The notes: generated by a model from the sequence alone, not told the origin. A stretch of DNA of 64,000 bases from an uncultured Lachnospiraceae bacterium (GCA_910583835.1 CAJTYM010000006.1:55917-119916); one strand, 5' to 3'. Shown: positions 45,025 to 54,319, counted from the stretch's first letter. Translations and numbers: made by a program.

Positions 45025-47100
45025 ATGTCTGACACGGAAAAGAGATATATGACATTGCAGGAGGTGTGTGAAGAACTTTCCGTCACACTTCCCACTGGCA
45101 GGAATTGGTTAAGGCTTGGAAAGCTTAATCCTCAGGTTAAAATGGACGGTCTGCCCCTGTTCACGCAGGAGTATGTCAGTCGGCTTAAAAACGATTTAAT
45201 GACAGGGAAGAACCGTGCCTTAAAGAACAGGCGCAATAAGAAATTTATTTCAGGCAGCAGCGTTTATGAATCTTATATTACTGCTGCCTCTGTCAATCTG
45301 CCAAAGATTCGACATCTCTGGCAGACGGTCTGCAGTGGGGAAGCTGTCTTAGCTGATATGGAACTGCGGGCATTGCTTGCAGAATGCGCCTTGCAGCTCA
45401 TCCTGCAGAGGGAGGGCATTGACGATTCCTTGGCAGTGAAGGAGGGTATTGACGATTCGCGGGCAGCAAGCCACTGGGCGAGCGATGTCGTTTCTCCCGG
45501 AACGAATCTATTGTTTCGGTATATAAGGGGCGAAGTTCCCTTACATGGCTATGAATTTCTGATAGACGATTTGCTCCCGGATAAGGCGGGAACTTTGTTT
45601 TGTATGGAAAGATATCCGCAATGGTTTGCAGTGGAATATCAGTATGAGAAGACCGAGGATATTCTGGGGCTGCTCTATATTTCCTGTAAGAATCTGGGGA
45701 GCCGAAAATCCACAGGCGCTTATTATACGCCTACCAGCGTTGTAAAGAAATTAGTCGGCAGACTGTTCGAGGAAAATCGTGCAGAGTCAAAGACGGTGTT
45801 CGACCCATGCTGCGGAACCGGCAATTTCCTGCTTCAGCTGCCGGAGGAAATAAGCCTGGAGCATATCTATGGCAGTGACATTGACGAGGTGGGTGTGTGT
45901 ATCACCAGAATCAATCTGGCGTTGAAGTTTGGGATGCCAAGCAAAGAAATCCTTTATGAGCATATCAGGGAAAGGGATTACCTGTTATTTGGCACGGAAG
46001 AATCTTTTGATTATATTATCGGCAATCCCCCTTGGGGCTATGAATTTACGGAACAGGAAAAGCAACGCCTGAGGGAAAAGTATCTCTGCGCCCAGGCAAA
46101 AAATATCGAATCTTATGATGTGTTTACGGAGCAGGCAATTTCCAATCTCAAATGTGGGGGCGTGTTATCTTTCGTGCTGCCGGAATCCATATTAAATGTG
46201 AGGGCGCATATGCCAGTTCGCAGCTTATTGATGGAAGGCAGCTCCGTGCAGTATCTGGAATTTTTAGGAGAGGTGTTTGGCGGAGTGAATTGCCCCAGCA
46301 TTATCCTGCAGGTGCAGCATGACCACAGACCGCTGAGCTGCGTAGGCATGACCGTGAAGGATGGGGACCGTGTATTTACGATTGCAGAGGAACGCAGAGT
46401 CCGCAAGGAATGTTTTAATTTTACCGTCACTGATGAGGAATACAGGATACTGCAGAAAATAGAGCATGTCAGGCATAAGGTGACGCTTGCCGGACATGCC
46501 GCATTTGCGCTGGGGATTGTGACAGGGAATAATAAGAAATATATCTCACATGAAAAAACTGCTGAAAATGAAGCGGTGCTGAAGGGTGCGGATATACACA
46601 AATTCCGATATAACGAGGGCGGCAGTTATATTGTCTGCAAACCGGAATTGTTTCAGCAGACCGCGCCTCTGTCATTTTACCGGGCGCCGCAGAAGCTTTT
46701 ATACCGTTTTATCTGCAGCCAACTGGTATTTGCCTATGATGACAGGCAGACATTGTCCTTAAACAGCTGCAATGTGGTGATACCGCAGATAGACGGCCTG
46801 CAGATGAAATATATCCTTGCCGTGCTCAATTCGAGGATTGCGCAGTTTTATTTCAAGAAAAGTTTTCAGTCCATGAAAGTCCTGCGTTCCCACATTGAAC
46901 AAATCCCGATTCCGGCAGTGGGAGAGGACAGGCAGCAAGAAATCATACATTTAGCCGAAAGGCTGATTGCACCGCCCGATGATACGTCCATTGAAAAAGA
47001 CTATGAGGTTTTAGATAACAAGGTGGCAAATATTTTTGGGCTTTCCCACGAAGAATACGCCGTGGTGAAAGCGTGTGTGGATGATAACATTTTACTGTGA
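45025..47100 (+). CDS. Solitary N6-adenine DNA methyltransferase with N-terminal HTH
   Basis: A 691-residue SAM-dependent methyltransferase of the Eco57I/TaqI-like gamma group. An HTH_17-like start (YMTLQEVCEELSVTLPTGRN) lies at residues 6-60. TGAYYTPTSVVKKLV near 230 and motif I VFDPCCGTGNFLLQL near 258 bind SAM; motif IV is NPPWGY near 333. A TaqI-like target recognition part at about 470-650 ends with ILAVLNSRIAQFYFKK and LRSHIEQIPIPA. Near residue 131-150 a short duplication (EGIDDSLAVKEGIDDSRAAS) is visible. No restriction nuclease gene flanks it, and no PD-(D/E)XK motif is evident within, so it may act in regulation or protection. Confidence 0.87.
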   Translation: MSDTEKRYMTLQEVCEELSVTLPTGRNWLRLGKLNPQVKMDGLPLFTQEYVSRLKNDLMTGKNRALKNRRNKKFISGSSVYESYITAASVNLPKIRHLWQTVCSGEAVLADMELRALLAECALQLILQREGIDDSLAVKEGIDDSRAASHWASDVVSPGTNLLFRYIRGEVPLHGYEFLIDDLLPDKAGTLFCMERYPQWFAVEYQYEKTEDILGLLYISCKNLGSRKSTGAYYTPTSVVKKLVGRLFEENRAESKTVFDPCCGTGNFLLQLPEEISLEHIYGSDIDEVGVCITRINLALKFGMPSKEILYEHIRERDYLLFGTEESFDYIIGNPPWGYEFTEQEKQRLREKYLCAQAKNIESYDVFTEQAISNLKCGGVLSFVLPESILNVRAHMPVRSLLMEGSSVQYLEFLGEVFGGVNCPSIILQVQHDHRPLSCVGMTVKDGDRVFTIAEERRVRKECFNFTVTDEEYRILQKIEHVRHKVTLAGHAAFALGIVTGNNKKYISHEKTAENEAVLKGADIHKFRYNEGGSYIVCKPELFQQTAPLSFYRAPQKLLYRFICSQLVFAYDDRQTLSLNSCNVVIPQIDGLQMKYILAVLNSRIAQFYFKKSFQSMKVLRSHIEQIPIPAVGEDRQQEIIHLAERLIAPPDDTSIEKDYEVLDNKVANIFGLSHEEYAVVKACVDDNILL

Positions 47101-47120
47101 CAGTTCAGTTTTGTGGATTC

Positions 47121-47150
47121 AAATACCCTACTGCTTTCAGTGGGGTATTT
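47121..47150 (+). terminator. Hairpin after the methyltransferase gene
   Basis: aaataccctactg at 47121-47133 pairs, with one mismatch, with cagtggggtattt at 47138-47150. Only a weak T-rich tail follows. Confidence 0.6.
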
Positions 47151-47223
47151 CACTTTGAAAAAATTTTGCCACATTGGACATAATGCTGATACGAATCGTG
47201 TTATTGGTGAAAGGAGATAAAAT

Positions 47224-47703
47224 ATGAGGCGTACGCAGCAAGAAATTATGGATTTATATGAAAAGTACTATGATATGGTTTGGCGTATCTGTCTGGTGCG
47301 GTTTGGGAATTCCCACGATGCGTATGATGCGGCGCAGGAAACATTTATCCGTTTGATGAATTATGGCAAATCTTTTCACGATGAAGAACATGAGAAGGCA
47401 TGGCTGATAAGGACGGCGGTGAATTATTGTAAGGATGTCCTGAAAAGCAGCCGCAGGAAACATGAGATTTGCCTGGAGTCGGGGAAACCATTGGAAGCAG
47501 AGCATGTTGCAGCAGAATATACAGACGTATATGAGACGATGATGGGTCTGCCGGAGAAATACCGGGTCATCTTATACCTGTACTATTACGAAGGGTATTC
47601 GTTAAAGGAGATTGCCGCGCTGCTGAAGACCAATGCTTCTACCTTGCGCTCCCGATTCGCCAAAGCAAAGGAACTGATGAAAGAATATTTGCAGGATGAT
47701 TAG
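47224..47703 (+). CDS. ECF-type RNA polymerase sigma factor
   Basis: A 159-residue sigma-70 family regulator. Region 2 runs from LYEKYYDMVWRICLVRFG to DAAQETFIRLMNY and the following KAWLIRTAVNYCKDVLKS; region 4 is MGLPEKYRVILYLYYYEGYS with the HTH SLKEIAALLKTNASTLRSRF. AAAGGAG precedes the ATG. It is followed after 53 bases by a membrane protein of the anti-sigma kind, so it is likely released by a surface signal. Its own promoter may be in the 73 bases after the hairpin, but no clear ECF consensus could be assigned. Confidence 0.92.
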   Translation: MRRTQQEIMDLYEKYYDMVWRICLVRFGNSHDAYDAAQETFIRLMNYGKSFHDEEHEKAWLIRTAVNYCKDVLKSSRRKHEICLESGKPLEAEHVAAEYTDVYETMMGLPEKYRVILYLYYYEGYSLKEIAALLKTNASTLRSRFAKAKELMKEYLQDD

Positions 47704-47756
47704 CAGTGAAGGAGGAAAGCGGCGCGTGCCGTTACTGATTAAAAGGAGGTTTTATT

Positions 47757-48809
47757 ATGAGTAAATATTATAAGATGATAGACCAGATGCATATGCCAAA
47801 AGAGCAGTATGAACAGTTAAAAGAGGAATTGGGCAGACAGGCAGGAAAAAAGAGAAATATCACGCCAATCTGGCAGCGGTATGCTGTGGCGGCAGCGCTT
47901 GCATTATGCCTGATAGGGACCACGGTGACTGTCTATGCAGCAGTCCATAGCCACTGGTTCCAGATGTTCTTTGATAATGGGAACCAGGAATCCGCACTTA
48001 TGGAAGAAATTGCCTTAAAGGCAAGCACAGAGACTGTGGAAGCGCAAGACGGCAATTACAAATTTACAGTCATCAACCATGTGTACAGCAAAGACCAGCA
48101 GATGGGACTAATCCTCTGCTCGTTCCAATTTCTACAGGAACAGCATACACACCTGGATATCTGGAACCAGGCGCAGGAGGAAGAAGTAATCCTTAAGAAA
48201 AATGGCGTGATGCCGGCAAAGGACTTTCAGGAAAGAAATACCGATAAAGCTGAACGGTCGCTGTATTTCATGATTAGTGGCAATCCTGATAAAATGCGGG
48301 TTTCCAGAAATATGTCGTATTATTCGGGAGAACTGGCGGAGGATGGGGGATATCTGATTGGCATACGCTACAGCGTTTCCCAGGAAGATGCAACGGAGCA
48401 GGAGTTGGTGCTGTCCCTTGAAAATGCTGGCGACATCAATGATAAATTGAAGGTTGTGCTGCCTAAAAGCGCTGACATTGCGTGCAGACGTTTCGTCTCT
48501 GAGCGCAAGCAGGAAGACTTTATTGACATCAGTCCGCTGGGCATGACGCTGACATTGACGGATGATAAGGACAACTATCAAAAGACTCAAGGGGTATATG
48601 ACCTTATGGATTTAGAAGATTTGAAGGTTGTTGTAGATGGCCAGACAAAAACGGTCGAGGACATTGTGGGAGAAGGCGGCGCGGCAGGTTCCATAATCGA
48701 TGAGACGGATACCACATATACCTGGTATGTGCAGCAGGAATTTACGAAGCTACTGGATGTTTCCCAGATTGACTATATTGAGTTAAATGGCGAGAAATAC
48801 GTGAAATAG
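47757..48809 (+). CDS. DUF4179-like membrane anti-sigma factor candidate
   Basis: A 350-residue protein: about 40 cytoplasmic residues (IDQMHMPKEQYEQLKEELGR) that could hold the sigma factor, one membrane helix at about 42-62 (RYAVAAALALCLIGTTVTVYA), and a large outside domain with beta character (FTVINHVYSKDQQMGLILCS). This order matches DUF4179-type proteins encoded next to ECF sigma genes in Clostridia. AAGGAGG lies before the ATG. The signal sensed is unknown. No conserved zinc-binding HxxxCxxC motif is seen. Confidence 0.75.
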   Translation: MSKYYKMIDQMHMPKEQYEQLKEELGRQAGKKRNITPIWQRYAVAAALALCLIGTTVTVYAAVHSHWFQMFFDNGNQESALMEEIALKASTETVEAQDGNYKFTVINHVYSKDQQMGLILCSFQFLQEQHTHLDIWNQAQEEEVILKKNGVMPAKDFQERNTDKAERSLYFMISGNPDKMRVSRNMSYYSGELAEDGGYLIGIRYSVSQEDATEQELVLSLENAGDINDKLKVVLPKSADIACRRFVSERKQEDFIDISPLGMTLTLTDDKDNYQKTQGVYDLMDLEDLKVVVDGQTKTVEDIVGEGGAAGSIIDETDTTYTWYVQQEFTKLLDVSQIDYIELNGEKYVK

Positions 48810-48868
48810 GCAGAGCTGTCGGGAGTTTTTCATAAGTTTGTTCAGCATTGTGCTAATAATTAGCGGAG

Positions 48869-48914
48869 GAGCTGCTGTGAAATAAATGGGCAACCATTTA
48901 TGGAGCGGCAGCTC
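48869..48914 (+). other. Two-part stem in the gap before the TIGR04076 gene
   Basis: gagctgctg at 48869-48877 pairs with cggcagctc at 48906-48914, and inside it ataaatgg at 48882-48889 pairs with ccatttat at 48894-48901. It could be an unusual terminator or a structured leader. A TATAAT at 48952-48957 lies downstream, without a good -35 box. Confidence 0.4.
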
Positions 48915-48992
48915 AAAGCAGATAAGGGGTGATTTTTTATGGGATATGCCGTATAATAGAAGGAAAAGATTGGAAGTCTATGGAGGTGCTTT

Positions 48993-49388
48993 ATGAAATA
49001 TCAAGTTAAGGTGACGGTGATTGACAAGAAGCTGTATCCCGAATTACAGGAGCAGTATTGCACCGATCCCAATTCCGGGGTATGCCCTTGCTATAATGTG
49101 GGGGATGAATTTATCTTTGAGAGGGATGAAGAGAATGACCATTTTTGGCATGGCGGTCTGAATACGCTTGTGAAAACGACTGCCAACCCGGACACTGTGG
49201 CGGGAGGACCGAAGATGCCGCATTGTTCGGAGGCGTGGGACGCTATTGCGCGGTATATTTATGCGGGGCTGCAGGGCGGTTCGATTATGAAAGGCTGGAT
49301 GAAAAAAGAGAATGAAATGATAGCCTGCTGTTCGGATGGGACAAGACCGGTTATCTTTAAAATTGAAAGAATTGATGCAGAGGGGTAA
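48993..49388 (+). CDS. TIGR04076 family protein
   Basis: A 131-residue protein. CPCYNVGDEFIFERDE near residue 31, the tract MPHCSEAWDAIARYIYAGLQGG near 75 and the closing CCSDGTRPVIFKIERID near 113 match the short cysteine-bearing family TIGR04076, of unknown function. Several conserved cysteines (in VCPC and ACCSDG) suggest metal or cluster binding, which is inference. GGAGGT precedes the ATG. Confidence 0.82.
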   Translation: MKYQVKVTVIDKKLYPELQEQYCTDPNSGVCPCYNVGDEFIFERDEENDHFWHGGLNTLVKTTANPDTVAGGPKMPHCSEAWDAIARYIYAGLQGGSIMKGWMKKENEMIACCSDGTRPVIFKIERIDAEG

Positions 49389-49412
49389 GCCGCGAAGATT
49401 CATATCCAAAGT

Positions 49413-49462
49413 TTAATAATCGTTTTATCAATCATGCGCCTGATTGATGAAACGATTATTAA
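49413..49462. other. 22-bp near-perfect inverted repeat at the left edge of an AT-rich island
   Basis: 49413-49434 pairs with 49441-49462 with a single G-T exception and a loop tgcgcc. It could terminate the TIGR04076 transcript or mark an old insertion end, as a truncated gene follows at once. Confidence 0.6.
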
Positions 49463-49765
49463 GTGTTGTATTATATGAGGTCGGCGGACGAAGACAGAGA
49501 AATATCACCACAGCAGTTGCGTCATCTGATGCTTAGTATATCAGATTCCATCGTAAATAGGGAGGCGAATAATCAGGAATTAACTTTTGAACAGCTAAAA
49601 GGTTTCCGGGAAGCATGGCTGAATGCATGTCTGCACAATCGTTGGTCAAGACAGACACCTCCGGCGGTATACATGTTTGATGATTGTATTGAGATTATAT
49701 CGGTGGGAGGATTACCGGATGGACTTATACTGGAGGAATTTTTGAAGGAAAAAGCAAGCCAGTGA
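49463..49765 (+). pseudogene. Fragment of an AlbA_2/HATPase_c_4-type ATP-binding protein gene
   Basis: About 100 codons remain. FREAWLNACLHNRWS and the strand pair YMFDDCIEIISVGGLPDGL match the family core, normally ALREAL-NA-HRDYS and IEISNPGGLP. Both the long N-terminal AlbA_2 part and the C-terminal continuation (usually R-N--L---F) are missing. The start directly abuts the 22-bp inverted repeat. No good ribosome site is seen. Confidence 0.55.
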
Positions 49766-49873
49766 ATCTCGAACTTCGGAATTAATGTAAAAGTATCTTT
49801 GATTCAGGTTTTTATTTAGAAATAGTGGACCTTTGACAGATAAGGCGTACGAAAGGAGTGATTGAAAATTATT

Positions 49874-50026
49874 ATGATTCAGTTGGAAAAGAACTGGAAT
49901 GAGGGGGTGGTGTTGATAGGTGTACTAGTTGCTGATGCAGAGACTAAGAAAAAATCAAAAGAAAGGAAAAGCAAAGCCAGTGTATGGCAGTACTGTGAAA
50001 GTTGGGGAGAATATTGCAATGGATAA
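49874..50026 (+). CDS. Possible 50-residue protein upstream of the CHAT operon
   Basis: MIQLEKNWNEGVVLIGVLVA followed by a strongly basic run (KKKSKERKSKASVW) and two cysteines. AGGAG is present but 14 bases from the ATG. It overlaps the next gene start by eight bases, as in coupled genes, but could be chance. Confidence 0.25.
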   Translation: MIQLEKNWNEGVVLIGVLVADAETKKKSKERKSKASVWQYCESWGEYCNG

Positions 50027-50474
50027 AAATAATTTAGGAAATGAAGGACAGAATAATAGCATACCGGACAAGGAAAGAAAGGATGGTAACAAAAAGAAAA
50101 CGGAGTCTTTTGAAATTATAATACGTGGGTCTGAAATTTACAGAATAAACGCCCGGACAAAAGAAGTCGTACAGGTTTTCCAGTGTGTAGATCATTGTCT
50201 GAGAGGAAATAAAACAGATGAATTGTATTCTGGGGATTTTAAATTTATGGGGCATGAGTTTTCTATTACGGGAAAGGAGGGCGCAGGACATCAGTATATA
50301 ATAAATATTTTCGGAGATGTAATGTTCAGAATAATTATTGATAATGCAACTGGGACACATATGGAAAATAACGTTATTTCTGCGGAATATGAGGAATGTC
50401 TGGATGAATATACAGCTTCTTTTATGATGGAAATGGGGAATGTGGGGATACGGATATGGATAGAAATAAATTAG
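50019..50474 (+). CDS. Small beta-rich protein of the CHAT operon, unknown function
   Basis: A 151-residue protein. The first 35 residues are charged and probably disordered (PDKERKDGNKKKTESFE), then alternating beta strands (FEIIIRGSEIYRINARTKEV, FKFMGHEFSITGKEGAGHQY, IINIFGDVMFRIIIDN). No known family is recognised. GGGGAGA precedes ATG 50019; the longer frame to 49929 is less likely. Its 3' end overlaps the CHAT gene by 19 bases, so production of the two is linked. It may be a sensor, a substrate or an inhibitor of the protease; all are inference. Confidence 0.65.
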   Translation: MDKNNLGNEGQNNSIPDKERKDGNKKKTESFEIIIRGSEIYRINARTKEVVQVFQCVDHCLRGNKTDELYSGDFKFMGHEFSITGKEGAGHQYIINIFGDVMFRIIIDNATGTHMENNVISAEYEECLDEYTASFMMEMGNVGIRIWIEIN

Positions 50475-53400
50475 TAAGGATTTGTGAATTATATGATCAG
50501 GAATTGAAATTGTTGGATGAATATAATGCGGATCTTAATAATGTTGAGAAATATAATCAGTTTAAAGAATGTCATGAGAAATGCTGCGGTCTTCTAAAGA
50601 ATCAAACCCTTGCCAGTGTATTTGAGCAGGTAAGGGGATTAGATAATCCAACAACAATAGATCTTTATTTTGAGGAAGCTGAAAAGCTTGAGGAAAATTA
50701 TAAAGAAATAATTCCTATTTATGAACATGCATTGACAGGATGCCGGGCATTATATGGTGAATATGGAGAAAAAACGATTGAATGCAGGCTGCAGATTGCG
50801 ATATGCATACGCAACTTATGTGAGCAGAGGGATAATGGGCAGGGATCTGTACAGGAACAGATGACAGATGATGAATATTCTTTTGGGAGGGTTCTGCAGA
50901 TTCTTGAAGAACTATTTGTACAGCATCATGAGCATCCGTTATATGGTACGCTTATTCCTGTTATGCTTAGTGATGAATATGTGAGGATGGGGAATAAAAA
51001 GCGTGCAATGGAAACTTTTGCACAATGGAAAGAAACACATCCAATTGATAATATCCACGATATTGAAGAACTGAATGCGTGGATAGAATACACATTATTA
51101 TTAGCGGAAGTTGGATGGCCGCAGGAGGCTATAAAAAATGCAGAACATTTCCGTCAGTGGATGCGTGGGAATTTATCGGAACAAGATAGCCTGATTCCAT
51201 ATTTATATCGTAGGATTTCTGAAATTTACGTTTCATGCACACTTTACAATGCGGCAATAGATATTCTTGAAAGCGTCAGAAAAGATGAGGGCTGCTATCC
51301 AAAAGAGTGTGAAGAAGAATTTATGAATATCAAAGCGCAGCTGGCTCACGCATATTATCTTAATGGCAACCAAATTGAAGCGGCAGTGATTGGGTTTGAA
51401 TTACAGCAAGAACTAAGCGATAAAAAAATGCAGCATCCCTCCAAATATCAATTTGACAATATTTTGAGCAATATCCTGGGCAGTTTGGGAGACCATTTTG
51501 AACAGTATGATAAGATTTTTAGTCTGTATAAGGAAAGCAGGTTGTTTTTAGGAGAAAATAACGATGAGACTGTTTTATATGAAATGAATCTTGGCAATGC
51601 TTGTTTTGAAATATATCATAAAGTAGATGGGGATGAGAAAGGCAAATATATCAATGACGCTGAATATTATTTACAAGATGCATATGAGCATTCAGTAATA
51701 GGAAGGAGGAAAGGGAATCCCTTTTCACTTCTTATCAAACGGAATTTAGCAGAAGTACAGGCTGAAAAAGGCGACATATTTACGGCTATTCGCACACTGG
51801 AGGAGGTATGGCATAAAAGTGCGGAAATTTTTTCAGAAGATAATCCAGAAACGGCAGATGTGAAACTGCGTTATGCGGCTTTGTGCCTGGAAACACAACA
51901 GGGGTTGATGGATACGCCTGAATGGCTGGACGAAGTGGATACGGAACCAATTTTGGAAGCGTGTTTTCTGACAAAGAAAAAATTTCTCGGAATGAAGCAT
52001 CGGGAAACCATTGATGCGTTATATTGGTATGCAAGGGCAGTACAGAGTAATGAACTGATTGATTGGATTCAAAGGAGGAATACCGAAAACATTTACCGAA
52101 AATCAATAAAACTTCATCGGCTGCTGTTTTTAAATATAGAGGATATGCTTGAACAGGCATTTTACATTAATAGCATTGAGAAGCAGAATGAATATATGGA
52201 TATTCTTGAATATGAGTTTACTCAGATGTTTTGGATGCTGATTAATAGTATTGGACTGGATATGCCTATTGATCTTGAGGAGTTTTATGACCTGATAGGA
52301 GGATGTAAAAATCTTTCTTATGATATGCAATGTTACAAGCTTTTACAAGCGGATGATAAAATGCGTAAAAAATTTGCAGAGACATTGTCCGCAGATATAG
52401 AAGTTGTTGAATATCTTTATAGAAATGAAAATTATAGCTTGAAAAGGGAATCGCTGGTCAAACAAGTTTCAGATAATTTGTGCAAGGCAAATGAAATATT
52501 TATTGATATTTGGCAGGCGGCAGATTCCTGGAATGTATTTTTTATCAGCAAAAATGGAATCAGTTATAAATGTATTGATTGGCTGCCGGATGAAGATGTG
52601 CCATATATAGAAGAATCATTTGATTTGCAGCAGCACTTAGATGAAATGGATTATACCTTGGAGGAATGTTTAAAATGGGCTTCTTATATAGCAGAACATT
52701 TGGCTGAAGAGATGAAAGGTTATAGCAAAGCGTATTTGAATTTACATAAGCAGACGCATCAATTCCCAATTGCCTCATTCATTTATGAGCTGACGGGGAT
52801 ATCTGTAATTACTGTTTCATCTGTGTATCAATTGTTAAAGCAAAAAAAAGAGGATGAAATAGCAGAAATCAGGATTGGATTTATTGAAAATAGCGTTTCA
52901 TTAGATCGTCAGATTGTAAAAGATATTTTTCAGAATACAAAGGGGAGCAGCATGATTTCCGGGGAGTACAATATTATCAGTATCTCCGGACATGGGATTT
53001 ATATTGATGATGCCAAAATACCAGAGGGAAAGAAGAATTATATACAGATAGAAGCAAATTGCAGGCTATATGTCCAGGACGTGATAAGTGAGGATTTATC
53101 TAATGTAGAACTGGCTTTTTTGCCAGTTTGCCAAAGCGGGAATGGGACGGATTATTATAATTTTGGTACTTATAGTATGGGTAAAGCATTTCGGATGGCA
53201 GGGGTAGGGTATACGATTGAAACATTATGGGATGTTTCCTTAAGTGCGTCACTGATATTTGAATATGAGTTTTTTCGATTTCTAAAAGAAACAGGAATAA
53301 TAGATACTGCTTTTTATTGCGCTGTTCAAAGCCTGAAAAATTATACAGCAGATGATTTAGGAAAGTTTTGCAGATTTATCATGAGGATCTCCGGTAACAA

Positions 53401-53503
53401 GCAATTAGTACGAATTCTGTATTCGGAAAAAGGAAACGGAGACTATCCGTTTAAGGCAGCTTCCTATTGGTCAGGTTTTTGTCTGCAGAAAGGAGAGGGC
53501 TGA
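50456..53503 (+). CDS. TPR-CHAT protein, caspase-like cysteine protease
   Basis: A 1,015-residue cytoplasmic protein. Residues about 30-560 form helical TPR-like repeats (PIYEHALTGCRALYGEYGEK, RTLEEVWHKSAEIFSEDNPE, ADVKLRYAALCLE). The C-terminal CHAT domain (about 690-1000) has the catalytic pair: His846 in ISISGHGIY and Cys892 in AFLPVCQSG, followed by the family tail (GKAFRMAGVGYTIETLWDVS, IFEYEFFRFLKETG). Relatives of this build act as proteases switched on by a sensor, for example Csx29 in type III-E CRISPR or partners of bacterial gasdermins. Codon use is AT-rich against the flanks, which suggests acquisition. No CRISPR or gasdermin gene is nearby. Confidence 0.88.
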   Translation: MDRNKLVRICELYDQELKLLDEYNADLNNVEKYNQFKECHEKCCGLLKNQTLASVFEQVRGLDNPTTIDLYFEEAEKLEENYKEIIPIYEHALTGCRALYGEYGEKTIECRLQIAICIRNLCEQRDNGQGSVQEQMTDDEYSFGRVLQILEELFVQHHEHPLYGTLIPVMLSDEYVRMGNKKRAMETFAQWKETHPIDNIHDIEELNAWIEYTLLLAEVGWPQEAIKNAEHFRQWMRGNLSEQDSLIPYLYRRISEIYVSCTLYNAAIDILESVRKDEGCYPKECEEEFMNIKAQLAHAYYLNGNQIEAAVIGFELQQELSDKKMQHPSKYQFDNILSNILGSLGDHFEQYDKIFSLYKESRLFLGENNDETVLYEMNLGNACFEIYHKVDGDEKGKYINDAEYYLQDAYEHSVIGRRKGNPFSLLIKRNLAEVQAEKGDIFTAIRTLEEVWHKSAEIFSEDNPETADVKLRYAALCLETQQGLMDTPEWLDEVDTEPILEACFLTKKKFLGMKHRETIDALYWYARAVQSNELIDWIQRRNTENIYRKSIKLHRLLFLNIEDMLEQAFYINSIEKQNEYMDILEYEFTQMFWMLINSIGLDMPIDLEEFYDLIGGCKNLSYDMQCYKLLQADDKMRKKFAETLSADIEVVEYLYRNENYSLKRESLVKQVSDNLCKANEIFIDIWQAADSWNVFFISKNGISYKCIDWLPDEDVPYIEESFDLQQHLDEMDYTLEECLKWASYIAEHLAEEMKGYSKAYLNLHKQTHQFPIASFIYELTGISVITVSSVYQLLKQKKEDEIAEIRIGFIENSVSLDRQIVKDIFQNTKGSSMISGEYNIISISGHGIYIDDAKIPEGKKNYIQIEANCRLYVQDVISEDLSNVELAFLPVCQSGNGTDYYNFGTYSMGKAFRMAGVGYTIETLWDVSLSASLIFEYEFFRFLKETGIIDTAFYCAVQSLKNYTADDLGKFCRFIMRISGNKQLVRILYSEKGNGDYPFKAASYWSGFCLQKGEG

Positions 53504-53508
53504 AATAA

Positions 53509-54255
53509 ATGAAGAAGTTAATATATCCAGAAAGGAACCGTCTGCTTTTGAAATTAAGTATTCCGATGTTTGTTTCCATTATAGTTATCGCAAGATACAG
53601 TACATATCCTGCGTTGCCCGGATTTAGATTTCTTATTGGACCCACTCCAGATGACAGCATTCCATACGATATTGCAATAGGTTATTTTTCTTGTTATGTT
53701 TTTTATCTTATTCAGGTATATTTTCCCCAGAGAAATAGGGAAATAAAAGCTTTGAAATCATTGGAACTGTATCTGAAATCGTATTTGAGAAATGCGAGGA
53801 TGTTCTATGAGGTATTACAGGATTATGATTTTACACAATTGCCTGAATGTGAGGATGAATTGCCGCTATATCAGTATAGAAATAGCGATGGGGAAATTTT
53901 TGTAGAGGACTTTAAGATAAAGGGGAAAAAGGTCTTGGAATCAGATTTTGTTGTAGATGGTATCTATGATTTTTTATTAAAAGCTAACAATATCTATGAG
54001 CAGATGACAAGCAATCAGGCATTTAGCTCTGTAGATGCATTTTTGATAAATCAGATACAGAAAATTAATATGCCATATTGGTTTGAAACATATGAGAAAA
54101 TACTTATACTGAGGCAAAATGGACATAGGGATGAAATTCAGCCTTTTCGGAGTGATAATCAACAGAGAGAATTGATAAAAAGCCTAGGCATGGCAATAGA
54201 CCAAATAGAAGTGTATTTAGGAATCCAAAGCATGACAAGCAGGTTGGAAGGCTGA
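53509..54255 (+). CDS. Two-helix membrane protein of the CHAT operon, effector candidate
   Basis: A 248-residue protein with two N-terminal membrane helices (about residues 11-31, LLLKLSIPMFVSIIVIA, and 56-75, AIGYFSCYVFYLIQVYF) and a helical cytoplasmic region (EIKALKSLELYLKSYLRNAR, MFYEVLQDYDF, GMAIDQIEVYLGIQ). No known family is recognised. AAAGGAG precedes the ATG, five bases after the CHAT stop. As the last gene of the operon it could be cleaved by the protease to form or open a pore, or it may anchor the complex at the membrane. Both ideas are inference. Confidence 0.7.
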   Translation: MKKLIYPERNRLLLKLSIPMFVSIIVIARYSTYPALPGFRFLIGPTPDDSIPYDIAIGYFSCYVFYLIQVYFPQRNREIKALKSLELYLKSYLRNARMFYEVLQDYDFTQLPECEDELPLYQYRNSDGEIFVEDFKIKGKKVLESDFVVDGIYDFLLKANNIYEQMTSNQAFSSVDAFLINQIQKINMPYWFETYEKILILRQNGHRDEIQPFRSDNQQRELIKSLGMAIDQIEVYLGIQSMTSRLEG

Positions 54256-54319
54256 AATGATAGATGATTTATGCAGTACGCGTATTTTGATTTTTCATGG
54301 CAGATTGAGGAGGTATATC

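Noticed and set aside
53509..54255. Gasdermin as the CHAT partner
   Set aside because: Bacterial gasdermins have a beta-rich pore domain and no N-terminal membrane helices; this protein has two helices followed by helical sequence.
49874..54255. Prophage origin of the AT-rich island
   Set aside because: No integrase, capsid, terminase or lysis gene is present.
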